12,676 nucleotides of DNA, taken from NCBI GenBank assembly GCA_015231395.1, contig JADGBP010000026.1, positions 1 to 12,676 on the forward strand, given 5' to 3'. The DNA comes from Desulfamplus sp. GTDB lineage: Bacteria > Desulfobacterota > Desulfobacteria > Desulfobacterales > Desulfobacteraceae. How positions within the stretch are numbered: position 1 is the stretch's first letter; each line of letters begins with the position of its first letter. The position numbers and the translations under genes were made by a program. Of this stretch, positions 1-7,402 are shown piece by piece. A model generated the notes under the pieces. That model searched no databases, was not told where the DNA came from, and saw only the letters and a program-made list of their open reading frames with translations.

Positions 1-176
1 AGTTGTCTAATCTGTATATTGGAGCTTTTACTTTCTGGAAACCGCTTTAGCTCGTTGATCAGACCTACATATATTTTATCAGATTCATCATAAAGCCCCT
101 GGTCTGAATAAAATTTTGCTTCATTCAATTTTAAATCAAACAGAGTTTGATCAATAATGGGATTTTTATTTTCCAT
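1..176 (-). CDS. TPR-like protein, N-terminal fragment (runs off left edge)
   Basis: An open frame starts at the ATG at 176-174 and stays open to the window edge, giving 58 residues that begin MENKNPIIDQTLFD. A good ribosome binding site (AAGGGAG) lies about 7 bases upstream of this ATG, which fixes the start. The segment AKFYSDQGLYDESDKIYVGL has the helix-turn-helix spacing and Gly/Tyr/Ala-type positions of a tetratricopeptide repeat, a protein-interaction module. It follows the large acidic CheW-like gene in the same direction after an 89-base gap, so it may be the next member of the signalling cluster. The rest of the protein is not visible. The TPR call rests on a single repeat; the reading frame itself is well supported. 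Confidence 0.7.
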   Translation of the reverse strand, partial: MENKNPIIDQTLFDLKLNEAKFYSDQGLYDESDKIYVGLINELKRFPESKSSNIQIRQ

Positions 177-207
177 TTATTGGCTCCCTTCACATACCCT
201 CAAGCAG

Positions 208-260
208 TCATGTCCGGATTTAGTTTAACCTGAATAATGAAAATCAGAATATGATTTCAC
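208..260. repeat. Degenerate copy of the two-hairpin intergenic repeat
   Basis: This stretch matches the better copies near 7831-7889 and 8941-8995. It has a TCATGTCCGGATT half-site in place of their TGACCGGATTCCGGTCA palindrome, and an ATGAAAATCAGAAT block (237-250) identical to the 7.8-kb copy. The second arm of each hairpin has decayed. It lies between the stop of the acidic coiled-coil gene and the start of the TPR-like gene, an intergenic location shared by all copies. Confidence 0.5.
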
Positions 261-265
261 TTAAG

Positions 266-2185
266 TTATTTTTTGAAAAGAGGCAAAAAAGGTATTGTAC
301 CAATATCAACAATATTAACATTGTAATCAGAAAAACGGTTTTGTCCATGTTTCAAACCAGTTGTAGGACGAGTTCTTGTTTCATAAATATCTGTAACCGG
401 AATAATAGACAGTTTATTATTGAAAGAACAGAGAATAACTATTTTGTAATCAACATTTTGCTTGGTTAACAGATGAACATCTACTCTTATGTTTTTTAAA
501 TCACCGCTGTTGAATTGATTTAAATAACCTTTCATGTTTTTGGAAAGCTTCTGGAAAAAAGAGGAGAAATCACCAAGAAGGAGTGATTCAGTATTATGAA
601 TAGTCTTGGTAAGCTTCGAAGGAATTTTATATGTGTTATAAATCTTGTCATCTGGCAATGCAATAACCTGCTCATCTACCTTAAAGCATCTGACATACTG
701 CGGGGTATCTTCCAGATATTCAGATTCGGAAATATCTTCAGAAACATTATTTTTAGGTTTGTCTATTGAAGGTGCATCATCAGGATGATTTTGTTTTTCT
801 TCAGCTCCAGTTTGATTTAAGCCTGCTACATATTTTTCTTTGGGGGCTGTAGCTACATTAGGCATAAGATTGTCAGCATTATCATATTGAAGATCATCCG
901 CTGTAATCTCATCATATGATATATCATCCAAAGTAACTTCTTCAAAGGATACATTGCTGTCAATGTTTTCTACTATTCCCATTGTATCAGGATTAATCTG
1001 TTCAAAATCTATCTCAAGGAGGGAATTTTGCTCTGAACGGATATCATTTTCCTGTTCCATATCCTGTTCCATGTAATCACTATCACTAAATTCTATTTCA
1101 TCCAGTGACACCTCATTCAGATTATTTTCAATTCCGGAATTACTCTGTATCTGATTATCACTATCGGAGTTCATTTCGTCAAAATCAATTCCGTCAAAGT
1201 TTATCTCATCGTATTGCGTGGGGTCATCGTCTTCAGCCTGCGATGTATTAAATACAAGATTATCCATATTATCGAGAGAAAGATTATCGACATCAATATC
1301 CTGCTCAACATTTGAAGTTGTCGGCAAAGAAGCTACAACCTGCGATAATTCATCTATCTGCTCAGAAAGCTTGGATTCAAGATTATTGATTTGGTTATTT
1401 ATATTGTCATTAATCTGATTATTTAAACTGGTCAGTTCAGATATTTTTTGTTGCAGTTTTATATTCTGTGTATCAATAGATGCGAGCCTGTTTTCACAAA
1501 GTTCCAGTCTGGCCATAAGACTCAAAATGATTGCAGAGCTTTCAATGGCTTCCGTTGTTGTTTGTGATACGTTAGCCGATACTTCCGATTGAAGTTCAAA
1601 TTCCTGTTGTGATGCAAATTTCGGTTGTGGTACAACTTCTGGTTTAGGCACAGGTTCTGATTTCTGTGTAACTTCCGGTTGCGGTATAAAAATTTGTGAC
1701 CGTTCTTGCATCTCTACTTCTTGAGGAGTAGAGCGTTTGACTTTTGCAATTTTACTCTTCAGATCCAGTACCTGATTGTATGCCGTAGTTTTTGCCTGCC
1801 TAATCGTCTCTTCATCTGTTCCGGCCTGATTAATATCTTTAAATGTTTTAATGATAAATTCAAGTACTTGATGGGTGTCTGACAGAGCTTTGTCTTTTGA
1901 GTTCTCCAGATAACGGACAATGCTTGTCAGCATTTTAAGTATATCCTGATTATGTTTTCCACTATATTTTGGAGTGATTTTTTTCAAAAAATCGTTAAAT
2001 TTCTTGAAATTTTTATCAGAACACTCCCAATCAAGTGCAAGCATATACTCTTGCATTAATTCAAAATCATCTGGTTGCTTTTTGTCTTCTTTTTCTGAAA
2101 ACATATCGTCTTCATCAGTAAAAAGAGCATCTATAGCCATAAAAGCATCATCTGTCAATTTTTTAACATCAAATTCGTCTGTCAT
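266..2185 (-). CDS. Large acidic coiled-coil protein with divergent CheW-like C-terminal domain
   Basis: 639 residues from the ATG at 2185-2183, which has a weak upstream GAGTG; an in-frame GTG three codons earlier is a less likely start. Visible layout: helical N-terminal region (about 1-150), Pro/Glu/Gln-rich linker (165-205), long coiled coil (about 215-287), and a very acidic stretch (about 295-490) with recurring D-E-I-x-F/Y motifs such as DEINFDGIDFDEM and LDDISYDEITADDL. The globular C-terminal domain (about 497-639) contains YKIVILCSFNNKLSIIPVTDIYETR. The strand pattern there, with IIPVTDIYE in the place of the LLVDxVxEV strand and a final VNIVDIGTIPFLPLF, resembles a strongly diverged CheW fold. 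No membrane segment or signal peptide is seen. It is probably a cytoplasmic adaptor or scaffold of the GTPase cluster. The CheW assignment is an inference from pattern, not a clear family match. Confidence 0.72.
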   Translation of the reverse strand: MTDEFDVKKLTDDAFMAIDALFTDEDDMFSEKEDKKQPDDFELMQEYMLALDWECSDKNFKKFNDFLKKITPKYSGKHNQDILKMLTSIVRYLENSKDKALSDTHQVLEFIIKTFKDINQAGTDEETIRQAKTTAYNQVLDLKSKIAKVKRSTPQEVEMQERSQIFIPQPEVTQKSEPVPKPEVVPQPKFASQQEFELQSEVSANVSQTTTEAIESSAIILSLMARLELCENRLASIDTQNIKLQQKISELTSLNNQINDNINNQINNLESKLSEQIDELSQVVASLPTTSNVEQDIDVDNLSLDNMDNLVFNTSQAEDDDPTQYDEINFDGIDFDEMNSDSDNQIQSNSGIENNLNEVSLDEIEFSDSDYMEQDMEQENDIRSEQNSLLEIDFEQINPDTMGIVENIDSNVSFEEVTLDDISYDEITADDLQYDNADNLMPNVATAPKEKYVAGLNQTGAEEKQNHPDDAPSIDKPKNNVSEDISESEYLEDTPQYVRCFKVDEQVIALPDDKIYNTYKIPSKLTKTIHNTESLLLGDFSSFFQKLSKNMKGYLNQFNSGDLKNIRVDVHLLTKQNVDYKIVILCSFNNKLSIIPVTDIYETRTRPTTGLKHGQNRFSDYNVNIVDIGTIPFLPLFKK

Positions 2186-2282
2186 AGCAATCACTCAATT
2201 CAGATTTAGGGTCAGTAAAATTCAGTTTACCTGTTTGATTCAGCAGGCATAACTATTGGGATAGAGCATATCAATCCGACTA

Positions 2283-2864
2283 TCAACTTTGTTTAATGAC
2301 TTCCAGCATTGCTTTTTGAAACTGAGTTTTTTCTGCATGTGATTGTATCTCAGCTGCGACTTTTTCAATTAAGCTGTAAAGAAATTTGCCAGGAAATTTG
2401 TCCTTCGGAATATTAAATTCTGAAATTGCATCATCAATCACAATGGATGCAATAGGACCTATTGCTCTTGATAATTCATTCTCAAGTTGTTCCCAGAATA
2501 TAAAAGACGTTTCCTGTTCACCCGAAGATCTTTCTGATACGGCTGTGGAGCTCTCTGATATTGCTGAAGATTTCTCTGATACTGCTGAGGATTTTTCTGA
2601 TACTGCTGCGGAGTTCTCTGATATTGCTGAAGGTGTTTCATCAGTGACCTTGGTCTGAAAAAGTTTCAAGATCTTTCTCTTCTGCAAATTTACCAGCGAA
2701 GCCTTTATATCTTCTGCAGACATATTATAACTTTTTTTAAGTTCAATAATAAGCTTGTTAAAATCAGGATACTTGTTAAGCATTACAATAATCGCCCATT
2801 CTGAAGAAGATAGAGTAACGCTACTCTCTGTTGAGGGAATTAACTCAATAATATATTTAAGCAT
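2283..2864 (-). CDS. Winged-helix-like protein with Ser/Glu heptad-repeat linker and conserved C-terminal helical domain
   Basis: 193 residues. The ATG at 2864-2862 is preceded by AAGGAGC at good spacing. Residues 20-72 (SSEWAIIVMLNKYP...NMSAEDIKASLVNLQKRKIL) look like a winged-helix fold: helix, helix, turn, then a leucine-rich recognition-type helix. Residues 79-113 are five near-identical seven-residue units of the form (S/A/T)-A-(V/I)-S-E-(K/N/S/R)-S. Residues 124-193 carry WEQLENELSRAIGPIASIVI, a pattern (L-x-x-x-I/L-GP-A-x-x-x-V/I) that I associate with a small helical domain at the C terminus of bacterial kinases and signalling regulators. It may bind DNA or act as a protein-interaction adaptor. 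Membership of the signalling cluster is inferred from orientation and neighbours. No enzymatic motif is visible. Confidence 0.75.
   Translation of the reverse strand: MLKYIIELIPSTESSVTLSSSEWAIIVMLNKYPDFNKLIIELKKSYNMSAEDIKASLVNLQKRKILKLFQTKVTDETPSAISENSAAVSEKSSAVSEKSSAISESSTAVSERSSGEQETSFIFWEQLENELSRAIGPIASIVIDDAISEFNIPKDKFPGKFLYSLIEKVAAEIQSHAEKTQFQKAMLEVIKQS
2526..2630 (-). repeat. Five tandem 21-bp coding repeats (Ser/Glu heptads)
   Basis: Five in-frame copies of a 21-bp unit encode residues 79-113 of the winged-helix-like protein. The consensus heptad is S-A-V-S-E-K-S. Units differ mainly at the sixth heptad position and at synonymous sites. The array is a natural place for copy-number change by slippage, which would lengthen or shorten the linker without breaking the frame. 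Confidence 0.85.
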
Positions 2865-3010
2865 ATAGATTGCTCCTTGGCGACTGACTGAGAAGAAAAA
2901 TAATCTGAATGAATAAAAAACACTTAGGGTAGAACTCCGACTAAACGCTGATGGTTATGAACAATATTCAAATTAGAATCTATTTTTAAGATGAGCAATA
3001 ACATAATAGC

Positions 3011-3391
3011 CTACCAGTCAAAAATTGACGAAAAAAATTTCTTGTATTTACCCTGCTTCTGAAACTCATCAGCAAATTCATTAAACTCCATTTTTATTTG
3101 TGAGACACTTACTTTGTCAGAACATTCGCAAATAAAAATATAATGACTCTTTTTAATCATATGGATAATACTATTATCTTCTTTTAGTGCAATCGTCTCT
3201 ATATCAGAAGGATATTGCTCTTTGATCTTTGTTACAAGATCATTATAATAGAGTTCTCTGTAATACCCTTTTTCTTGTTTTCTCATATCTGGAAAAAAAT
3301 AAGTTTTATTCTTGATATTAATAACAAGACTGATGACATGATTATGATTTTCAACAAACAAATTGGGATCGTTTTTAGTTTCTGATTTCAT
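3011..3391 (-). CDS. Hypothetical protein of the DUF4388 operon
   Basis: 126 residues from the ATG at 3391-3389. The start lies inside the end of the upstream gene (17-base overlap, different frame), so its translation is likely coupled; no strong ribosome binding site is seen. I do not recognise a family. The predicted pattern is strand (HVISLVINIKNKTYFFPD), amphipathic helix (ELYYNDLVTKIKEQYP), strands (ETIALKEDN, HYIFICECS), then a C-terminal helix (KMEFNEFADEFQKQ). This alternation is compatible with a roadblock/longin-like small alpha-beta domain, which would suit a GTPase cluster, but that is only an inference. There is no signal peptide, membrane segment or catalytic motif. Confidence 0.7.
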   Translation of the reverse strand: MKSETKNDPNLFVENHNHVISLVINIKNKTYFFPDMRKQEKGYYRELYYNDLVTKIKEQYPSDIETIALKEDNSIIHMIKKSHYIFICECSDKVSVSQIKMEFNEFADEFQKQGKYKKFFSSIFDW

Positions 3392-4385
3392 AGGTAACCA
3401 GTATATTTGAATAGTTATCTTTTATTGCTTTAATTCCATCTTTGGGAAGATTGGCTTTTTTTGCAATAGAATTGATCAGCTCGTCTAAAGCATGAATCGC
3501 TAATTTAGTATCAACCTTTTCCCACAAATCAATTTTATTATTTTCATAATTAAACTCTCCTGCAAATGGGTTGAGAAAAATATATTTATTGCTAAGTTCA
3601 ATAGCAGATGTTCTCCAGATTGAAGTGAAATCTGCAGGAGCTGTATTCATTTCAAGCATCTGAAAAATTTCCTCATAACATTTAAGAGCCAGAGTTCTAT
3701 TTTTATCGTCAGAAGCAGATGTTGAAGAAATCGACTTTGCACTTGCAGTATCAGATTTAGAAGAAAGATGGTTGGCTGCAAAAGGCGTTGGTGATGATTG
3801 GTGTTGTTTTGAGGCAACAACAGATGAAAACATGCAAACTGTTACCATTGAATTTTTAAGTGCAGACTGAATCTGAGATTTGTCCAGATTATGTTCAAAT
3901 ACCCCATCTTTACCTTTTATGTTCATATAACCAAAAATCTTACCATTATAAAAATAGATATATTTTTTAGGCTCACTGTTTCTGGATGCTTCAAGAAAAC
4001 CGGTTATTTTTTTAGATTCAATTTGAAGAAAAAACTTGTCAAAGTCAACTGAATCAAAAGAAAAATTATCGTAAATTGATTTTGCAGTATTGCATCTTGC
4101 AAAAAAATCGACGACTTGTTGTGGAACAGTGTAAGATGATACAAAAAATGGTTGTTTTAAGACAGATGGCAACTCTAATGAGCTAAACTCTTTTATAGTA
4201 TGACCTGAAACCCAGAAAGAGGAGATAAACTTTCCCGCTTTTATAAAAAAGAAGCACTGTGTCTGGTTGTCATCTAATTTAATGTAACCATTAAATGTCT
4301 GATTTTGCAAAAAAAGTTTATATCTATCAAAATAGATATAACTTGAATGAAGACCTTCATGATAAATATCAAATTTTGGAATCAT
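3375..4385 (-). CDS. Protein with two diverged DUF4388-like segments and a C-terminal conserved domain
   Basis: 336 residues. The ATG overlaps the stop of the upstream DUF4388 gene by four bases (ATGA), a clear sign of an operon. Two segments have the strand-strand layout of DUF4388: FNGYIKLDDNQTQCFFFIKAGKF (about 31-53, split here by low conservation) and ITGFLEASRNSEPKKYIYFY followed by NGKIFGYM (about 127-154). Both show the 'G-x-L...x-x-F-x-x-G-K-I' pattern that the family uses before its helix. A Ser/Thr/Ala-rich linker (about 193-228) leads to a helical C-terminal domain (about 232-336) with the notable motif NKYIFLNPFAGEFNYENNKI. The protein is cytoplasmic with no catalytic motif, so it is probably a binding or scaffold protein. 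DUF4388 proteins often occur with MglA-type GTPases and response regulators in deltaproteobacteria; the exact role is unknown. Confidence 0.75.
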   Translation of the reverse strand: MIPKFDIYHEGLHSSYIYFDRYKLFLQNQTFNGYIKLDDNQTQCFFFIKAGKFISSFWVSGHTIKEFSSLELPSVLKQPFFVSSYTVPQQVVDFFARCNTAKSIYDNFSFDSVDFDKFFLQIESKKITGFLEASRNSEPKKYIYFYNGKIFGYMNIKGKDGVFEHNLDKSQIQSALKNSMVTVCMFSSVVASKQHQSSPTPFAANHLSSKSDTASAKSISSTSASDDKNRTLALKCYEEIFQMLEMNTAPADFTSIWRTSAIELSNKYIFLNPFAGEFNYENNKIDLWEKVDTKLAIHALDELINSIAKKANLPKDGIKAIKDNYSNILVTYEIRN

Positions 4386-4951
4386 TTAAGCATTCCTTTT
4401 TCTCGCATGTATATTAACAGATAATCAGTCATAATCTGCTTGGTGAAAACAATCTGAATACGGGCTTTAATATTGTTGTCCAGATAAATAACCATAAATA
4501 TGTCTTGCTGATAACTTTCAAAATAGTTGATACCATGCAGATTTAAAGCTGTAAAAACACAGTTGTCATATTCAAAAAACTTTAAGGATTGTATGAAAGG
4601 ATATTTTTTTCGGATATTTTCCTCTAACTCATCAAGATATGCAATACTTTCATCTGCATATCTTGTGCAGTCAATCATAAGAAAATTGATATCCACTTCG
4701 ATATTTTTTTCAGACACTTCGGTGGCGTTATTGTATTTAAAATCAATGTCCTTAAGAAGAGAGATTTGCCTTATTGAATCAACACCTTTCATTCCAAGAA
4801 AATCAGCATAAACCGCATCACCGTTCTCGAATCCAATTCTTCCATACAGATTACCCTTCATGGAAAATTCCAGTGCACCAGTATTATTTTCATTGGAGCA
4901 AATTTGCAGCAGACTGCCAAGCGAAAATGTTTTAAGGGTTCCATTCAACAT
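4382..4951 (-). CDS. DUF4388 domain protein
   Basis: 189 residues. The ATG at 4951-4949 has AAGGGG nine bases upstream. The N-terminal 74 residues are a recognisable DUF4388 (PATAN-type) domain: MLNGTLKTFSLGSLLQIC, then NNTGALEFS, then GRIGFENGDAVYADFLGMKG. These correspond to the family pattern M-x-G-x-L-x-x-F-S-L-x-x-L-L-Q, TG-x-L and I-x-F-x-x-G-x-I-x-x-A. Residues 90-189 form a second domain that starts with a long helix (YADESIAYLDELEENIRKKY) followed by alternating strands; it could be a longin/roadblock-like partner domain, but I cannot prove this. It is the first gene of a three-gene overlapping unit with the next two downstream genes. DUF4388 is thought to be a protein-interaction module in spatial and signalling systems. 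Confidence 0.85.
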   Translation of the reverse strand: MLNGTLKTFSLGSLLQICSNENNTGALEFSMKGNLYGRIGFENGDAVYADFLGMKGVDSIRQISLLKDIDFKYNNATEVSEKNIEVDINFLMIDCTRYADESIAYLDELEENIRKKYPFIQSLKFFEYDNCVFTALNLHGINYFESYQQDIFMVIYLDNNIKARIQIVFTKQIMTDYLLIYMREKGMLK

Positions 4952-4970
4952 ATTTTTTAACCCCTTACGT

Positions 4971-5009
4971 CTTAATAGTATATATAATAGTATATATCAA
5001 GGTCGCAAT
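4971..5009 (-). promoter_or_regulatory. Candidate promoter of the DUF4388 operon
   Basis: Upstream of the DUF4388 gene the minus strand reads TTGCGA, 16 bases, then TATATA. An overlapping alternative is TTGATA, 17 bases, TATTAA (4972-5000). The element ACTATTATATAT is part of a near-perfect direct repeat (two TATACTATTA units). The second alternative would start transcription almost on the ribosome binding site, so the first fits better. This is a pattern call in very AT-rich DNA. Confidence 0.3.
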
Positions 5010-5088
5010 TTATAATAATATTAGAGTAATTTTCAGTCAGATCTTTATTTAGGTCAAATTTTTATATCTCGCTTTTTAAGCTTTATTG

Positions 5089-5116
5089 TTCATGATTTTA
5101 TATTCATGATTTTATA
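5089..5116. repeat. 14-bp tandem duplication at the end of the Gln-rich CheW-like gene
   Basis: Two perfect copies of TTCATGATTTTATA stand side by side (5089-5102 and 5103-5116). The gene's TGA stop (5092-5090) lies in the second copy as read on the minus strand. Because 14 is not a multiple of 3, the second copy is read in a shifted frame and creates the stop. With one copy the gene would end a few codons later, at a TAA. Confidence 0.9.
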
Positions 5117-6403
5117 TTCACCTTCAACTGTTTTTACATAGTCTCCCATTTCCTGACCATCTACAGGTTCAGCATACACAATATAGTCAACAAACAAAAT
5201 ATCATAATCATCTGCTCTGTTTATAATTACCGCAAAACGTTTATCGTCCTGATTTGGCAATGCAATATTTATATTGTTAAGAGACTGCTTGTTGTCCATC
5301 TGAAAATCATTCACCTTCTTTAATACAGAACCTCCCCTTGCAAATCCAACGAGCTTATTGTGGGGAATAACACTGCTTTTAAGAATTTTTTCAGAAACAG
5401 GCTTGTCAAATTTAATAATTTCAACAATATCTTTATATATTACAGCACATTGCTGTTGATCTATTTCTACCAGAAGAAAATGAGAACGTGTTTGTAATTT
5501 AGTCTCCTGTTGCTGGAAAACTTTTTGTGGCGGGGGAGTCTGTACTGGCTGAGATTGCACTTGTCTCAACTCTTGCTTTTGCTGAGGCTGAGATCTCGAT
5601 TCAGTCTGTTGAGAAGATTGAGTTTGCGGAGATATCGATTGAATTTGCGGTTGAGAAGCTTGAGTTTGCTGAGATAGTGACTGGGCATGTTGAGCCTGTT
5701 GAGATATTGACTGGAGTTGCTGTGGTTGCGACTGCGTTGCTTGAATCTGTTTCGATTCAGAAGACGCAACTGTTTGTTTAGGGGAAGGGGCTCCATTTGT
5801 TTCTATCTGGCGAGATTGTTGCGGCTTACGTATCTGTTGAGACTGTAAACTCTTATGACGCTGGAGGGACTGTTGTGCTGATGCAGGTGTCATCGACGAA
5901 GAATTTGTTGTTGCTGCCTGCTGTTGTGCAATATTTGTCTGTTGAATCTGACCCTGGTTCTGAACCTCTTCACGCATCTTTCCAGAAGCCACTTCAAGCT
6001 TGTTAAGACTTCTTTGATTTTCTTCTATTTTAATATTTATCTCATAAAGCTGTTTATGTATAATTTTTTCAACATATGTCTGAATAACACTCAAACTAAA
6101 ACTTTTAGTTTGCTCAATATAATCGCTGTCAGAAAGAAGCTTGTCTAAATATTTACTTTTAGTTGCTTTATGAATAGCTGTATCAGAGAAGAAATCCGCT
6201 TCATCAAGAAGGTGCCTGGCCAAGTTTTTGATGGCTTCATTAGTTTCAAGACAACCGATAATATTATTTAAAATTGTCAAAAACTTTTTATCAAATGCAT
6301 CTTCAACTGCAATTGAACCAACATATTTTTTTACTTCCTGAATAGCGGACATCTGATCAACAAGATAAGGAGCAAGAATATTACGAAATAATTTATAATC
6401 CAT
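5090..6403 (-). CDS. CheW-like protein with long Gln/Ser-rich low-complexity linker
   Basis: 437 residues. The ATG at 6403-6401 has a modest GGTGA just upstream. Three parts are visible. Residues 1-147 are helical, including a long helix near 105-147. Residues 148-306 are low complexity, about one third glutamine with much serine, proline and threonine. Residues 307-437 resemble a CheW domain: an opening strand pair HFLLVEIDQQQCAVIYKDIVEII, a LVGFARGGSVLKKV segment in the place of the usual G-V-x-N-x-RG region, AVIINRADDYDILFVDYIVY matching the IVV...GLLVDxVxxV strands, and a final YVKTVEGEYKIMNI. There is no membrane segment or signal peptide. It is probably a cytoplasmic adaptor next to the MglA-like GTPase (142-base gap). 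The nearby genes lack CheA and receptor signalling domains, so its partner is unknown. The domain is diverged but more convincing than that of the acidic protein. Confidence 0.78.
   Translation of the reverse strand: MDYKLFRNILAPYLVDQMSAIQEVKKYVGSIAVEDAFDKKFLTILNNIIGCLETNEAIKNLARHLLDEADFFSDTAIHKATKSKYLDKLLSDSDYIEQTKSFSLSVIQTYVEKIIHKQLYEINIKIEENQRSLNKLEVASGKMREEVQNQGQIQQTNIAQQQAATTNSSSMTPASAQQSLQRHKSLQSQQIRKPQQSRQIETNGAPSPKQTVASSESKQIQATQSQPQQLQSISQQAQHAQSLSQQTQASQPQIQSISPQTQSSQQTESRSQPQQKQELRQVQSQPVQTPPPQKVFQQQETKLQTRSHFLLVEIDQQQCAVIYKDIVEIIKFDKPVSEKILKSSVIPHNKLVGFARGGSVLKKVNDFQMDNKQSLNNINIALPNQDDKRFAVIINRADDYDILFVDYIVYAEPVDGQEMGDYVKTVEGEYKIMNIKS
5486..5953 (-). repeat. Gln/Ser-rich low-complexity coding tract
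   Basis: This DNA encodes the disordered linker (about residues 151-306) of the CheW-like protein. Short motifs such as SQQTQ, QSISQQ and SQPQQ recur irregularly, built from CAA/CAG codons and TCx serine codons. The composition is prion-like in the loose sense: Gln- and Ser-rich, with few charged or hydrophobic residues. No long exact repeat unit is visible. Confidence 0.75.
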
Positions 6404-6497
6404 ACATCACCGTAAGTTCTTTAGAGATGAAAGATTCAGACCTTACAAAAACAATTAAGCTCTGAATTTACACAAAAAGTTATCAACCATATACTAT

Positions 6498-6552
6498 CCG
6501 TCAGTTGATTTAACATATAATTTTTAAACAGGCTCTTATGACCCGTCAGTTG
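6498..6552. repeat. Pair of 10-bp direct repeats around the end of the GTPase gene
   Basis: CCGTCAGTTG occurs at 6498-6507 and again at 6543-6552. The second copy overlaps the stop codon of the GTPase gene. The spacing centre to centre is 45 bases. It could be a regulator site upstream of the CheW-like gene or a chance repeat; nothing else supports a function. Confidence 0.35.
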
Positions 6553-7184
6553 TTTATTTTATGTTTGTTTAAAATTGTTTTTTCAATAACTGATCTAACT
6601 GTCTCTTTGGAGATATAATTGACAGTTTTAAGAACATTCATTCCACTTACAGCACTTGCAGAAAACGATTGAACGTTTAATTCCGAGTTTAAGAGCTTTT
6701 GCATATCTTCTACTGGTGAAAGAGGAATCATGTTTTCATCAATATCACGTTTATTCCATTGAAAAATCAACTTTACATCAGACAAGCTCTGTTTGTGATA
6801 CAAAAGATTGCCTTTCAGATTTTCAAAGGATTCAAGATTTGCTTCCTGTCGTGATGCAAGTGAGTCTGCAACAAAAACAAGTCCATCTACTCCCTTGAGC
6901 ACTAACCTTCGAGTTGCTTCATACTTAACTTGCCCAGGAGTTGTATAGAGCTTAAGTTTCAAATCGAACCCATTGATTTTTCCAAGACTGACAGGGAAAA
7001 AATCAAAAAAAAGCGTTCGATCTCCTTTTGTGTCTATAGAAACCAGTTTGCTGATCTGTTGATTTCTGTTTTGTTGCAGCTTGTTATGAATAAATTCAAG
7101 GTTGGTGGTCTTTCCACTTCTGCCTGGACCATAATAAACAATTTTGATTTGTATTGTTTTATCTTTTAAATTTACGATAGCCAT
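6546..7184 (-). CDS. mglA: MglA-family small GTPase
   Basis: 212 residues from the ATG at 7184-7182. A TTG six codons upstream would extend the frame, but MglA proteins start about 15-20 residues before the P-loop, as the ATG start does (MAIVNLKDKTIQIKIVYYGP). Visible nucleotide-binding motifs: P-loop GPGRSGKTTN (19-28); the MglA-type switch LYTTPGQVKYEATRRLVLKG with TPGQ in place of the Ras DxxG; GVDGLVFVADS; the guanine-specificity motif NKRD; and a C-terminal SASAVSGMNV. It would act as a GDP/GTP switch. In Myxococcus, MglA sets cell polarity with the roadblock protein MglB as its activating protein. Here the roadblock gene lies 218 bases upstream on the same strand, which supports the same type of pair. 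The symbol indicates family; the cell process here is not known. Confidence 0.92.
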   Translation of the reverse strand: MAIVNLKDKTIQIKIVYYGPGRSGKTTNLEFIHNKLQQNRNQQISKLVSIDTKGDRTLFFDFFPVSLGKINGFDLKLKLYTTPGQVKYEATRRLVLKGVDGLVFVADSLASRQEANLESFENLKGNLLYHKQSLSDVKLIFQWNKRDIDENMIPLSPVEDMQKLLNSELNVQSFSASAVSGMNVLKTVNYISKETVRSVIEKTILNKHKINN

Positions 7185-7402
7185 TATAAAAATCCAATGC
7201 AAGCGGTTGTTTTTAATATTGCTTAGCCCCTTTCAAAAGCACTTCAAGGGAGATCCCATGTCACAGTTATCCATTCGGATCGTATTTTTAATATTCATTA
7301 TTAAAATTGTCATAATATAACATCAAACTCAAATTATAACGGTCAAACGTTTCAATGCAGATATATTCATAAATAAATCGAAATAGATTGTACATTAGAT
7401 TC

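Noticed and set aside
2386..2658. Plus-strand repeat-rich open frame opposite the heptad array
   Set aside because: The 21-bp unit happens to be open in several frames; the minus-strand gene has the start, ribosome binding site and flanking domains.
5527..6148. Several plus-strand and alternative minus-strand open frames across the Gln-rich tract
   Set aside because: They are by-products of the low-complexity CAA/CAG-rich coding DNA of the CheW-like gene.
7185..7202. TTG start giving the GTPase six extra residues
   Set aside because: No ribosome binding site fits, and MglA proteins align from the ATG at 7184.
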